DNA of 64,000 nucleotides, taken from positions 1,748,001 through 1,812,000 of the forward strand of contig NC_045150.1 of the NCBI RefSeq assembly GCF_008831285.2, in the 5' to 3' direction. The stretch is from Nymphaea colorata. Taxonomy: Eukaryota > Streptophyta > Magnoliopsida > Nymphaeales > Nymphaeaceae. The translations under genes and the position numbers were made by a program. Shown here one piece after another: positions 24,044 through 37,429 of this stretch (its first letter is position 1; every line of letters begins with the position of its first letter). A model generated the notes under the pieces. The model had not been told where the DNA came from. It worked only from the letters and a program-made list of their open reading frames with translations, and ran no database searches.

Positions 24044-26419
24044 AGTCCTCAGCGAGTCTATCAAGCTTGTTGGTTGTAGCCTCAAACGAGCCACAACCCT
24101 GTGTCTATAGGGTGTCAAAGTGATCTCACCAGCCGAGGCCTTGTCTGGTGTTTCCTTAAAGTGTGACTCGTCCGTGTAGAGGTGGATCGGCCCATGCAAC
24201 TGTTGGATAAAGCACTACCAAGATGGTCACGAGCAAGTGCACTCAAGCTCAGCTAGCTGGAACAAGCACAGGTGGATGGTGCCAAATGAATCGTGTTTTG
24301 CTGACTGCTATAGTGCTGGAAGCCTACTGCTCGTGCGACACTTAGCATTGCGTGAAGAATTATCGCCCGAGACCGCCTCTATATGTTCGAACTGGATAGC
24401 TCCCAAACTCAACTCGGCCTTCAACCGAAAGCTCATGCAACGTGATCGTCATGCAGATATCAATATAATTGCAATACAACACAAAGATTATCAAAAGGAG
24501 CTCAGTGAGATAATGCGTCACCAGTACGTTGAGGAATCCCAAAACTTCAATAGCATTGGGGAGGCGATTGACAATTTTATCGTCAGAAAGCTGTTGTACG
24601 TTTCTTGAGTGACCTACGTCAACATTTCATTCGATTCTGCTTTGAAATAACCTCAGATTGGAAATGCTCAGATGAGTTTTGTGGACGTCTAGAATCATGA
24701 TCGAAGTTATCTTCGCTTGTGTTCCACCGGATTTCTAGATGTCGATAAGAATCAGTCGTCGTGAACTGGTGGCTTCTCTTGTTTCGTTCTTTGTTCACAG
24801 ACATCTCTACAACGACAGATCTTTGCTGATGATTGGCAAAAACTCCTCCAGCAATTGGATGTGATGTCGTTGTAAGCTCAATTACCGCCGGATTTCTGAA
24901 GAGAGGCAGCAATTGGATGCCGCTCGGCAGGCCAAACCTCCCATGGAAGTCCTCAGTTCCCGATGGGGGTTCTGCGTTCTTTTCAATAGGTAACCCTCTC
25001 CAAGATTGCTAGAATTGCGCAGGCGAGCCTTGCAGTCATTGTCCGCCTAATTGTCACCGAAACTCGTTGTAGAAATGAAGAGCAGTTGTCGTGGACAGCC
25101 GAAATCTCTCGCGAGTTCTCTGCTTTCTGATATCACCTCCAAATGATCACCAAAACAATTACCAAAATTAATCAGAATCGTTCAAGAATCAATGAAAACA
25201 TAAGGCGTTACTAAAATGAATCACCGTGGCGCAAATTGAACCCAATTCCGACCGGAGATTGGGGTTGCAGATGCTGTGAGAAGCGGTAATTCACCGTCGA
25301 ACTCTCTGTTTTTTGGCGGCACCCAATATTCAACTGAGTGCATCAAATTCAACTTGGATTGAGCTCAAATTGCTAAGACGGGTTCCATAGGGAAGGGTGA
25401 CATTGATGGATTAGAGAACAGTTGTCGGGATCTCCTCCGGTGGTCGGAAATTCAAGAACTCGCCTGAGTTCTTCTTGCGCCAGCTTCACTTAGACAGGAC
25501 GCGTCGAAATCTCACAACGTGATAATTCTTTCTTGAATTGGTCTTCAATTAATCAAATAATCTCCGCAAGGAAAAGGCGAAGGGATTTCAATATTGGTCG
25601 GCCACCGGTATCGACTTCGGTGGCCGGAATTTCAAGATTCGCCAGAAATTGTCGAGCGGACAGAAACAATGAGTGTTCAATACTCAATAGATTTTCGTCT
25701 GATTAAAACATGAATTGCAACCAAATTAAACTCAAATTGATTTCAAGAGCGCCGCCACTCGATTATGAACATAATTCTCATTGCCTTGGATAAAAATCAC
25801 TACTTAAATTCAATCTGAGATTGAGCTTTCCGATCGCCATGAACTTTCGATACATCTAAGCGTGCCGGAGCTTAACGTTGCTTGAATTCTTCAATCTTGG
25901 TATCAAATGTCGTCCAAGAATTGATCAAGATTCAGGAATTTGTAATCTAAATGGAAATTAACTCACCTGAATGATGATCATCTGGAAGTTGGTCGTCGGA
26001 AGGGGTTGATCGTCTCCAGAATTCACCGGAGCGACCATCCGTCTATGCTCTCTCACTAAAAGCAAACTCTGCCTCTAAACCGCGAGATATGACGAAATGC
26101 ACAAAATATTGTCGTGAAACTCATCATCGGTGGTTTTGATTGGCTCGTGTGTCACCGTTAGTTCGATAGTAGCAGATTTTTGGTGTCTGCTACCGAGTGT
26201 CAAAGCATGTGATCGTCATGATTTATGCATTGATTCTTTTGTCAGTGTGGAATGATTTGCACCAATCATCAGGCGGTTGTCGTTATGGAAGCCACCGGCA
26301 TCCTGCCGAAAAAAAAGAACTCTCCCTCTTCAATTCAATTCATCAAAAAGCCTTCTTGCCGTTAAACTTGGGGAAATCAAGCTTAATGTTGGGGAACTGA
26401 GGTTCATCTCTTGCTCTAC
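24044..26419 (-). other. Internal region of the outer minus-strand LTR element, no pol recognised
   Basis: Sequence between the Tekay-like insertion and the gag-like frames. It has many short CCGGAATT/TCGCCGG motifs and moderate GC, but no protease, reverse transcriptase or integrase could be recognised on either strand. A plus-strand open frame at 24237-24608 (123 aa) has no family I know. The absence of pol fits a non-autonomous LARD-type element. Confidence 0.4.
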
Positions 26420-26605
26420 CCTGTCACTCATCATATGGCTCTCTCTCTTGTCGAGTCCTCATATCAAATCCATACTGCGAACCAGCATCACTACTGAAGC
26501 AGGTTGGCTCAGCTGAAACGGTCATCTCTAACTCGAGATCTGTCAAATGGTTGCCTCTTTTGGCCATCTTCATGCCTATGGTTAGTGTGTCTAGTCCCAT
26601 GCTCA

Positions 26606-26812
26606 TGGACTGGTCTATCATAGTCCTCATCTCGCATGGGGTGAGGTCTGTCCGTGTCTCTAAACTCTCGCTCATGGGCTGGTCATCCATAGTGACATCT
26701 CGCATGTGGCGAGGTCTGTACACATTTCTATCCTCTCAGTCATGAACTGGTCTACCATAGTGATCATTTCGCATGTGGCGAGGTCTGTACGCATCTCTAA
26801 ACTCTTGGCCAT
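26606..26812. repeat. Three tandem units of about 69 bp in the gag-like region
   Basis: Units start at about 26606, 26675 and 26743, each with a TGG..TGGTC head and TCTCGCATG(G/T)GG(T/C)GAGG in the middle. They are diverged but clearly related and lie within the minus-strand gag-like frames. Confidence 0.7.
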
Positions 26813-27096
26813 CATCGCATCTATGGTCAGTGCATCTCATCTCATGCTTGCGGCCCACTCTATCATTGTGGCCCTCACGCGTGTGGTGAAATCTGTCTGC
26901 CTCTCTAACATCATGGTTGTGGTAAACGTCATGTTCATCTCGTCCCTCCAAATCATGGGCATGATGACGTCGTACTTCTCTAAGGAAGCCATCATCAACA
27001 CACTCGTCTTGACATCTTTGCCTTTGGTAAGGCTGGCTAGGCGTCATGGGGACAGCCTTAGTTGGATCATGACGATGAAGGAATGTCAAAACATTG

Positions 27097-27276
27097 TGCG
27101 TAGCCCCATCTAAAGTCATGATGCGTCTGTCCATGTGCTCCAACACTGTATCTAACCGATCTAAGTGCATGAGCTGGCCATGAACCTGCGTAGCCCCATC
27201 TAAAGTCATGATGTGTCTGTCCATGTGCTCCAACACTGTATCTAACCGATCTAAGTGCATGAGCTGGCCATGAACC
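27097..27276. repeat. Two 90-bp tandem repeats, nearly identical
   Basis: Unit 27097-27186 is repeated at 27187-27276, with one visible difference (GATGCGTCTG versus GATGTGTCTG). Ninety bases is 30 codons, so the minus-strand frame is preserved and a 30-residue block is duplicated. High identity suggests a recent duplication. Confidence 0.92.
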
Positions 27277-27417
27277 TGCCCCAACTCAAGTCGACCTCAG
27301 TCATCTCTGTCGTCAGCCTCTCTAAATCTGCTGCAAGCATGTACTGCCCCACACGGTCTGCTGCCTCTTCTTCAGACCCGGTGTGCTTGCTTCCTCCACG
27401 AACCATAGTCTCTAAGT

Positions 27418-27431
27418 TGGCTCTGATACCA
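27418..27431 (-). other. Primer binding site (initiator tRNA-Met type)
   Basis: On the minus strand the sequence reads TGGTATCAGAGCCA, a perfect match to the common plant LTR-element primer site. It lies five bases from the inner edge of the LTR-like repeat at 27437, which sets the orientation of the outer element. Confidence 0.88.
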
Positions 27432-27436
27432 ATGGA

Positions 27437-27812
27437 TGGGATCCCACTTTAGCCATCTATTGCTCTGGTGCCAAAGATGGGATCCGTGCCAAGAAGAACT
27501 TGGTGAGATGGCTTGTGATGCCTCGTCTCCTAATGATTATACAAAAATCACCCTGCCGGATAACAACTCCGGCTAAACAAAACCCTGAGACGAGGTACAA
27601 ATGGGGTTAACCCTCCCCAACTCTCAACTATTAATACAATAAAATTCTCAATAGGTTGTACACATGCGTCTGATACAATACCACTCAGCCTCACTCAACA
27701 AACCATACGTGCATCATAAATTCAAGCACATCGTCCAAACCACGCATACAATCCTTAGAGATTAAACAACACCCTTCTTAGGACGGCTAGTCAAGACTTG
27801 TATGAGCTAGGA
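27437..27812 (-). repeat. LTR-like copy 2 (5' LTR) of the outer minus-strand element
   Basis: Partner of 13417-13773. The inner edge TGGGATCCCACTTTAGCC is next to the primer site. Shared blocks include GGGATCCG, AACTTGGTGAGATGGC, CAACTCTCAACTATTAATAC and TCCAAACCACGCATACAATCC. The outer edge is near 27812, where a decayed Ty3 gag reading begins. A clean TG...CA terminus could not be fixed on that side. Confidence 0.72.
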
Positions 27813-28460
27813 TTAAACCTCCTCCACAACAAACAACTTCATATGTCTACACTCATGACCACGTTTCCATTTTTCATCACAAGTGAAACATAACCCTTTT
27901 TAGTGCGCTCCTGGCTATCATGCTGGTTGATTTATTGCATTTGAGGGGCGAACGTGGTAGAATGTTGTGCATCTACCTTTTTTGCTGGCTGAAAGAGTTT
28001 GGGGTCATGGACATGGACTCGGTTTGCACAAGGCCTGCAATCACCTATTATTCTCCTCAATGTTGCACGCCAATCCAAAGCAATCTCGTAGCTGCATAGA
28101 GCCATGGGATAGCAGCTCGATCCAGACCTCTTCCTCGAGTCCTATGCAAGTACCAATAAGAGCACTCTTGGGCCAATTTCGAACCATACAAGTGAGATTG
28201 TCAAACCGACTTTGGTAGTCTTGGACTGTGGTGACATGTTTGAGATCTTTGAGTTCGACCTCAAAATTTGTAAACGTACTCTCCAAATCATGTGAGAAGC
28301 TCATGAATAAACTCGGCCCAATTTAACCTTGGGCGCACGTGGTTCAGCCCCATCTGTACCATTGCATTGCCTCATCCTCGAAGTGTAAAACTAAAATTAT
28401 GACCCATTGGTCTGCTGGAATGACAATGGAAATATTGCTCTACCTTCAAAAGTCAGTCTT
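27813..28460 (-). pseudogene. Decayed Ty3/gypsy gag (capsid and zinc knuckle)
   Basis: On the minus strand the pieces appear in gag order: RVEQYFHC, then FEDEAMQWYRWG, an open block at 28041-28304 with VQDYQSRFDNLTCMV and SALIGTCIGLEEEVW, and KGLCFTCDEKWKRGHEC, a zinc knuckle. Frames shift between blocks and stops are present. The reading ends right at the outer LTR of the neighbouring element, suggesting that the LTR element inserted into, or recombined at, this older gag. Confidence 0.75.
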
Positions 28461-30308
28461 GGGTCATAAGCTGCTTTTCCCTCTACAATATGCCGGTTGC
28501 TGGTTTTACTATGTTAATTCTTTCCATCTTTTATTGTTGGCTTTGAGAAATTAAGATAAACCATCGGATTTGAGTCATCTGATAGGATTTGAATGTTTAA
28601 TTTCGATTGTTGATATTCTTTTACTATAATCTTGGTGGGTCACGGAAATGAGACCCAAGGCCCCCACAGTTTCGATGATAGATGTCGGTGTTATATACCT
28701 ATGTGGTCTTATAATTGTTGGCTGAAGAAAACAGCAGTTTTCGGAAGAAGGCCTTGAGTAGGGGAGGACAAGGGGAAAAACATTATTAAGTTTCCTTCTT
28801 TTGCATGTAACTGTTCAAGTGCTTGAACCCTGCATGCATGGTGCCTAGGTGTCATGTGGCTTCTTGATGGATTTGTGGTTATACCAGTGTCACAAAAAAC
28901 ACGCTTTTTTTTTAAAAAAAGTGATAAATTAAATTGCTGTTTAAAACTAAAAAAACACGTTTTTTTTTTTAAATGTTAAAAACAAAAAAAAAACATTTTC
29001 TTTGCGCACTTTTTTCATTTTTTTATTTTTTTAATACCTAACAATTTTTTTTTATTTTTTATTTTTTATTTGTTGCAAATGTACTTATTTATCTTTTGAT
29101 AGTTTGTGTTATTAATTTTTCACTTATTTTATTTTTTTCTTTATTTTTTTTAATTTTAAAAATTTACCATATTTTTTTCATTTCTTTTTCAAGACAACTG
29201 TATTATACCTAAGAAAAACTTCGTCGTTTAGAATTCTAAAACGTTATTTGTGACTATGAGTTATACCCAATTGTCTATGGTATTCTGTTATCTATCAGCC
29301 TGTCGAAACGATGATTTGAAAGAGTCGTTTATAGGAAAATTGGAAATGACTTCTCATTTACATAATTAAATTCTTATTTGTTGCTTTTACGACACTTCTT
29401 TTTGCTTTTCTTTCCCTAATAAAGTTCGAAAGGGAAGGCCCAAACCTTTGCCTCTTAGCAACAACGATACAACTCATTGGGTTCAGAAAATTTGTTGTGT
29501 CCTCTCTTTTTGGTCCACAGCTTTGGGTCGAGCAAGAGATGACAACGATGGGAATTGAGACATGACCTTCTGGCTGACCCTCACTATGCTACCTTCTCGT
29601 GTTCACATTGTCGATCTTTTGAAGCAGGAGGGGAGAACAAATAAGCACTTGTCATTCAGTATTTACGACACTTGTGAGTTTCATCTGAAAAATAAATTAC
29701 TTGTCTTGCATGAGCAGGAGGGAAGGGCTGGCAAGAATCTTTTTTCTTTGGGAGTATAATCAGAAGGGATACATGGATTCCACCAACTTGCTTAGGCTGT
29801 GCATTGCATGGAACATTTCTCAGGTGGTGCCATCTTGGAATATAGAAGTCCTTCAGATCAGTTTCAGCCTTTCAGGTTATGCTGATCTTCTCCCAGGACT
29901 GACATGCTTTCACAGCCAACGCATCAAGGTGAAAGTGACAACCCATTGCAGTAATATGGAAAAGATGATTGTAATGCACCAGCATTGAAATTTATACTAT
30001 TGAACTTGTACAAACGTGTCTGGTATTTTTAGTCAAAATTCCCAATTTTTTCATGCAATTTTTAGGTAACTGTGGAGGGCTTTATTTCAATGAGCATCAT
30101 TTTGAATCAGCCTAAATTGCAAAAATTGATGAGCTTTTCAACTTATTCTATTTTAATACACGCATCCAATCTTGTCATGACTGGATGACCTTTTGGCCTA
30201 CCAAAGTTCGTAGGGTTTGACTGCGTATTTGGTCTCTTGCTCCTGCTGGTTGAGGTATGCTCCGACAAGGAAGAAAGGTGAAATAGAGGTCGTCCAAAAC
30301 GTTGTTCC
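28461..30308. other. AT-rich spacer and 3' flank of the PPR gene
   Basis: 28880-29210 is very rich in A and T homopolymers. At 29562-29990 there are two overlapping plus-strand frames in which QEGR occurs twice (KQEGRTNK and EQEGRAGK), about 100 bases apart; I do not recognise a family. The part nearest 30308 probably includes the PPR 3' UTR on the minus strand. Confidence 0.4.
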
Positions 30309-33308
30309 CTACCAGAAATCTCTGCAGGAGCACAGTCCATCTTTGAAGTGATGAAAGCGACAGGTGTCTCGGAGGATGATTGTTCTTCCAACAACCTTAG
30401 ATATCAATTTTGCTGCAGTGTGGCAGTCCTCACAGACACGTAGATTCTTGAAAATCTTGATGGTAGTGTTTGGTGCTAAACTTATGATCCCCAAGGCAAT
30501 TGCCAACTTTTCACTGTGATAAAATATTGAATGTTCTCTACTTTCTTTCTCATCATCAATAATAAGGTTGGTTTGAGGTTGATATCCTTCCCTCTTAATT
30601 TCTTCCAAAAGTTCATGCAATTTTGAATGTATGTCATGAACTTGCGGATGTGAACGGTCACCTGCAACAAACTCATGCAGCGTGTTCTGAATTTCAATCC
30701 AACTTTTTCCTGGTTGTTTCTTTACCCCATTACGCTTCATCAGTTTCCTGATCCTCGCTACATCCTCCCATTTCCCACTATCTGCATATATATTTGAGAG
30801 AAGTACATAAGCTGCAGAATCACCTGGTTCTAGGGCTACAATCTTTTCCATTGAACGCCTTCCTCTTTCTGGATCACCATAAGTCCGGCAAGCACTCAGC
30901 AGCATTTTCCATACAATAGCATTTGGCTCGTAGGGTATTTGCATAATGAAGTTTTCTGCATCTTGCAACCTTCCCGTTCGTGCAAGGATGTCCACCATGC
31001 ATGCATAGTGTTCGTAGGCAGGTGCTATTCTGTAAGTGGTTGTCATGGCATCAAAATATTGCTCAGCTTGTTCAGTTAGTCCTGCATGGCTACAAGCAGT
31101 CAATACAGCAACAAAAGTTACACCTGTTGGCTGTATATTGAAACTTTGCATTTGGTTGAACAATTTTATTGCCTCTACCGCATTGCCATTCTGAGCGTAA
31201 CCCGAAATCATGGCAGTCCAGGATAATAAATTCTTGTCACTAAGTTTGGCAAATAATTGTGCAGATTCATCAATGCAACCAAGTCTAGAGTACATAGTTA
31301 TAAGCGCATTAACTACAGCAGTGTCTGCCACTAACCTGGACTTTAAGATCTGGGAATGAACCTGTCTACCTTGTGCTGCTGCAGTAACATCAGCACACCC
31401 TGCAAGAACGCTAGCAAAGGTGTAATTATCTACCTCAACGTCCTCTTCCTTCATCTGACAAAAGAGTTGCAGAGCTTTTGTAGCTTCACCATTTTGGGTG
31501 AAAGCCGATATCATCGTGTTCCATGTGATTAGGTCTTTCTCATCAATCTTACTGAAAACAAGTTCAGCTTTCCGTATAGCACCGTGCTTGCCATACATTC
31601 CAATTAGAGCGCTACCAACAAAGGCGTTCAGCGCAATGGCATCTTTCACAATGTAAGCGTGCAGTTGTCTTCCCATTTCAGGCCATTCTGAAGCTGTAGC
31701 TGCAGCTAAGCAACTAACACAGGTAAATTCATCTGGTTCTATCCCCAAATGCCTCATATCTATGAATAAGGACAACGCTTCTTCTTGCCTGTCATTTTGG
31801 ACGTACGAGTGAATCATGGAATTCCAGGAAATGAGATCCGGTTCAAAGATATCATTGAAAGCTAGAAATGAGTTCTGAACTTGTGCGCAGTTAGAATACA
31901 TGGTGATTAGTGAATTTCCAACTGACGTATCAGAATGGAAACCACCTTTGATAGCTCTTGCATGAAGCTGCTTGCCTTCTTTAAGGTTTGATTCTTCGGT
32001 CACAGCCTTGATCACACTGGTGAATGTGAAATCGTCGGGTTTGACATCCATCTCACACATTTTCTGAAAATAGTGAAGACCATCAATGATTCTAGTGCTC
32101 TCCATGCATCTTCCTATGACGGTATTCCATGAGACGATGTTTCTCTCCGGCATATTGGCAAAAATCAATTTAACATCTTCAAAATTCATGCATTTGGCAT
32201 GAACGTCCAGAAGTGCAGTACCAACGATCGGGTGTGCTGCAAATCCAGTTTTTATGGCCAGTGTGTGAATTTGTTCGGCCATGGTTCTATTTCCAGTAGC
32301 GGCACATGATTTGAGAACGCTACCAAATGCATACTCATTTGCTTTGATACCTTCCTGCTGCATTCTAGCAAACAACTCAATTGCTCTGTCACAGTGTTGG
32401 CTCCATGAATTTACAGAAATAAGCGCATTCCATGACACCTCGTCTCTTTGCAGCAAGTTAGAAAACACGGCTTCGGCTTCCTCTAGAAGCCCCTGCTTCC
32501 CGTACATTGTCACTAATGCGTTCCCAACAGGGCCATAAGCTACAAAACCCCTTTTAATCACATAACCATGAACCTGGTAACAGTAACTTGAATCTCCGAA
32601 ACCTCCACATGAAGTGATGACGCTGATGCATGTCAATTGGTTGGGATGTTCTGCCTCCATCACGCACATTTCCCTGAACAATTTCAGGGCTTCAACGTAG
32701 CGCCCGTTGTAACAGTATCCGGCAATCATTGCATTCCACGAGACCAAATTATGCTTAGGCATTTCGTCGAACAGTTGGCGGGCGGAGCTGGGTTTTCCAC
32801 ATTTCATGTAAAGGTTAATAAATTGGTTATCCATGAAAACTCCAGGAGGGTCAAAGCCTGCACGGACCATGTGCTTTCTCAGCCAATCACCCTTCTCAAG
32901 ATCTCTCCGCCATATGCAGCAGGAAACAACAGAGTTATACGCAGTTGCTTCCAATTCATATCCAGACTTCTCCATAGAATCGACGACCTCCATGGCTTCT
33001 TCCAACTTCCCATGCTGACAAAGGAAATCCAGACGCTGATGCAAGCCAGTCTGGTCGCTAACGTGGTGGACCTTCTGAGCTGGTGTTTGGCGGGGACTCG
33101 GCTGGGTGGCGTCGGTGTTTCTAGACGACCTTGCTTCCACCACCAAGTGGGCATTGCAGAAACGAGGAGCTCCGAAAGCTATAAGGCGAAAGTTGGACGA
33201 AGAAGAAGCGGTTTTGTGGGAGAGGGTAAACAGAGCGGCTCTTGGGAGATGACCACCATTTTTGAAACGATTGTATTGATGAGAGGTGACTTGCTGTGGG
33301 TACTGCAT
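30309..33308 (-). CDS. Pentatricopeptide repeat protein, PLS class with E/E+ and DYW domain (C-terminus DFW)
   Basis: An intronless 999-aa gene. Residues 1 to about 75 are rich in Ser, Arg and Ala, as expected of a plastid or mitochondrial targeting peptide. About 90-780 hold PPR motifs of P, L and S types (LVSWNAMIAGYCYNGRYVEA, GNALVTMYGKQG and similar). The E/E+ region follows (VWKMLLSACRTYGD; PGKSWIEI is the PG box). The last ~95 residues are a DYW deaminase-like domain with YHSEKLAIA (HxE catalytic motif) and CEDCHTAAK plus CSC zinc ligands. It ends in RDFW where DYW is usual. DYW proteins act in organelle C-to-U RNA editing by binding a specific RNA. The exact target cannot be read from the sequence. 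The start ATG is the first in frame and gives a sensible targeting region. Confidence 0.95.
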   Translation of the reverse strand: MQYPQQVTSHQYNRFKNGGHLPRAALFTLSHKTASSSSNFRLIAFGAPRFCNAHLVVEARSSRNTDATQPSPRQTPAQKVHHVSDQTGLHQRLDFLCQHGKLEEAMEVVDSMEKSGYELEATAYNSVVSCCIWRRDLEKGDWLRKHMVRAGFDPPGVFMDNQFINLYMKCGKPSSARQLFDEMPKHNLVSWNAMIAGYCYNGRYVEALKLFREMCVMEAEHPNQLTCISVITSCGGFGDSSYCYQVHGYVIKRGFVAYGPVGNALVTMYGKQGLLEEAEAVFSNLLQRDEVSWNALISVNSWSQHCDRAIELFARMQQEGIKANEYAFGSVLKSCAATGNRTMAEQIHTLAIKTGFAAHPIVGTALLDVHAKCMNFEDVKLIFANMPERNIVSWNTVIGRCMESTRIIDGLHYFQKMCEMDVKPDDFTFTSVIKAVTEESNLKEGKQLHARAIKGGFHSDTSVGNSLITMYSNCAQVQNSFLAFNDIFEPDLISWNSMIHSYVQNDRQEEALSLFIDMRHLGIEPDEFTCVSCLAAATASEWPEMGRQLHAYIVKDAIALNAFVGSALIGMYGKHGAIRKAELVFSKIDEKDLITWNTMISAFTQNGEATKALQLFCQMKEEDVEVDNYTFASVLAGCADVTAAAQGRQVHSQILKSRLVADTAVVNALITMYSRLGCIDESAQLFAKLSDKNLLSWTAMISGYAQNGNAVEAIKLFNQMQSFNIQPTGVTFVAVLTACSHAGLTEQAEQYFDAMTTTYRIAPAYEHYACMVDILARTGRLQDAENFIMQIPYEPNAIVWKMLLSACRTYGDPERGRRSMEKIVALEPGDSAAYVLLSNIYADSGKWEDVARIRKLMKRNGVKKQPGKSWIEIQNTLHEFVAGDRSHPQVHDIHSKLHELLEEIKREGYQPQTNLIIDDEKESREHSIFYHSEKLAIALGIISLAPNTTIKIFKNLRVCEDCHTAAKLISKVVGRTIILRDTCRFHHFKDGLCSCRDFW

Positions 33309-35507
<2,199 letters not shown>

Positions 35508-35582
<75 letters not shown>
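35508..35582 (+). repeat. (AT)n microsatellite
   Basis: Uninterrupted AT dinucleotide run of about 75 bp within AT-rich spacer. Confidence 0.95.
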
Positions 35583-35585
<3 letters not shown>

Positions 35586-36822
35586 ATCTATCATATATTT
35601 AAAAATTAAAAAGTTTGTTGCTAAAAAGCAATTGCTATAGAAATACCAGTAAATAGTGCAACAAAAGTTTATGACACTTTTAACAAAAGTTTGTGGTACT
35701 TTACATTCAATTTTTTTATTTTATTTTATTTTTATTTTTAAAATTAGTCTGCTGCCAAATGTTTCTGGCGGCTAAATCTTTGGAATCCCTGTTGAAAAGC
35801 ACCATGAAATCATCACAAACAACATCACAAACCATTACCACATTATAGACTATCGCTAATACTCCAAGGGTAAAGTTTTTCATGAAGGATTTTTGCAGTG
35901 CTAATGACATTTAACTACTACACCCATAGTGCGGCCGATATGAATCATACATAGTGCAACAATTTGTCTTTGTACTTGGTAAAGAGCAGACCTTTCTTAC
36001 AACACAGTATAAAAATTGCCTGTGTAAGTGGCACATAGTTTGATCTGTCCTAAACATATATATGTTCTATTCCATCACAGTGGCACGTTAGCGACTGCAC
36101 ACCATAAGTAACACATGATGCATCCGTACTCTGATGGTCAAACCCAAAACATACATATAAATATATAAACACTCTACCTATATAAAATGGCATTGCCTAC
36201 ATGACCAAATAGATAGATACTTGGCCCACAACTAAAAATATGGGTGAAGAATGACATAAATTATGGTGCCCAGCAATCACTCTCTATCCTAACAACAACA
36301 CCATTCTGAAAACAAACATCTACGCATCAAAAATAAATTTTAAGTATCGCCTATCATGGGCCAACAATGCAGAATCCAACAAACCATAAGACATGAATAA
36401 CATGTGTCAATACATAACACAATGCACATACACAATCCTAAGCACTTAGTGACAATACATTTCCCATTGTGATGTATATAGGACCACTACGTAGCTTACG
36501 GTCATCAGACACAAACTGAGCCACTAGAGACAAAAGAACATGAAGTAATAACCTCAACTGTGACTCCAAACTAGGCTGAGCTCAGCTATTGCTGCTGCAG
36601 CAGTGGCATCCCATTCTCTTAAGAGGGATGGACTCCTTTTAGTAGCCTAGGTAGGAGCATTTCATAATATAGTCCATTCTATGTAAGTCCATTCGTGGAA
36701 CCCAGGACCCTGCCCTACCCATCTAACCCTTTTTACAGTGGGTTCGACTAGTATTCATTCGGTAAAGTCTGTTCATAGTAAAAGTAGCTTTGGCTGTCCA
36801 TCTCGTGCTCAGTCTCACAACA

Positions 36823-36823
<1 letters not shown>
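35583..36823. other. Intergenic spacer, nothing recognised
   Basis: AT-rich sequence without convincing coding blocks, RNA genes or transposon ends. Confidence 0.4.

Positions 36824-36889
<66 letters not shown>
36824..36889 (+). repeat. (AT)n microsatellite with one ATGT interruption
   Basis: AT dinucleotide run of about 65 bp interrupted once by ATGT near 36861. Confidence 0.95.
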
Positions 36890-37429
36890 ACACGATCGAC
36901 ATACAACATAATATATAGGCCTGAAACCACCACATTCATTCAAGCACTGGTCCTACGTTGGCAGCCCAGTAATAATACAATACTTCTTGAAGAGGCCCAT
37001 TTACAAGCATAACATGGTCGCCGTGTCCGTGATAACCACATCAGATCATCATACATCAATGAGTGTAATCATAGAGAAAGGCATTCAGATGTGTGTGCAT
37101 TGTTGTTAGTGCTTATCAAACTAAGATCATTTAACTACTTGTAGGCAATGTTCAACTTGATTTCCCTCGATACCAAAAGGAAACCGACACAGTACCACAT
37201 GACGACATGCCTCGTATCACGATCTGTTCTCACATAGCTTGCCCATTCACCTGTATCTAGTAATCTCGTAGGTGAGGGCACAAAGGTCAAATTGTACATC
37301 AGATGCATGGTGGCACACAAAACAAAGCATAAACATAACCAACACTGTACACAGGACCGGCTATCCATCATGGACAACTGGACAAGAGTATAAATAATAT
37401 TTGGGTTCATTTTGTTTCGACTTAACTCT

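Larger units (their letters stand above)
26424..27416 (-). pseudogene. Gag-like region of the outer minus-strand element, built of tandem repeats
   Basis: Minus-strand frames begin just inside the primer site with MVRGGSKHTGSEEEA and RVGQYMLAADLERL, typical of the start of a plant Ty3 polyprotein, then a stop. Open segments at 26736-27284 and 26424-26723 follow. They contain repeated blocks: HGQLMHLDRLDTVLEHMDR twice, and YRPRHMRD/N-type units several times. No zinc knuckle or capsid fold was recognised. I infer a non-autonomous gag-like reading frame now interrupted by stops. Confidence 0.5.

Noticed and set aside
27097..27276. CRISPR-like repeat
   Set aside because: Only two adjacent 90-bp units without spacers, in a plant retroelement.
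36720..36760. Possible tRNA T-loop (GGGTTCGACTAG)
   Set aside because: No acceptor stem, D-arm or anticodon arm can be drawn around it.
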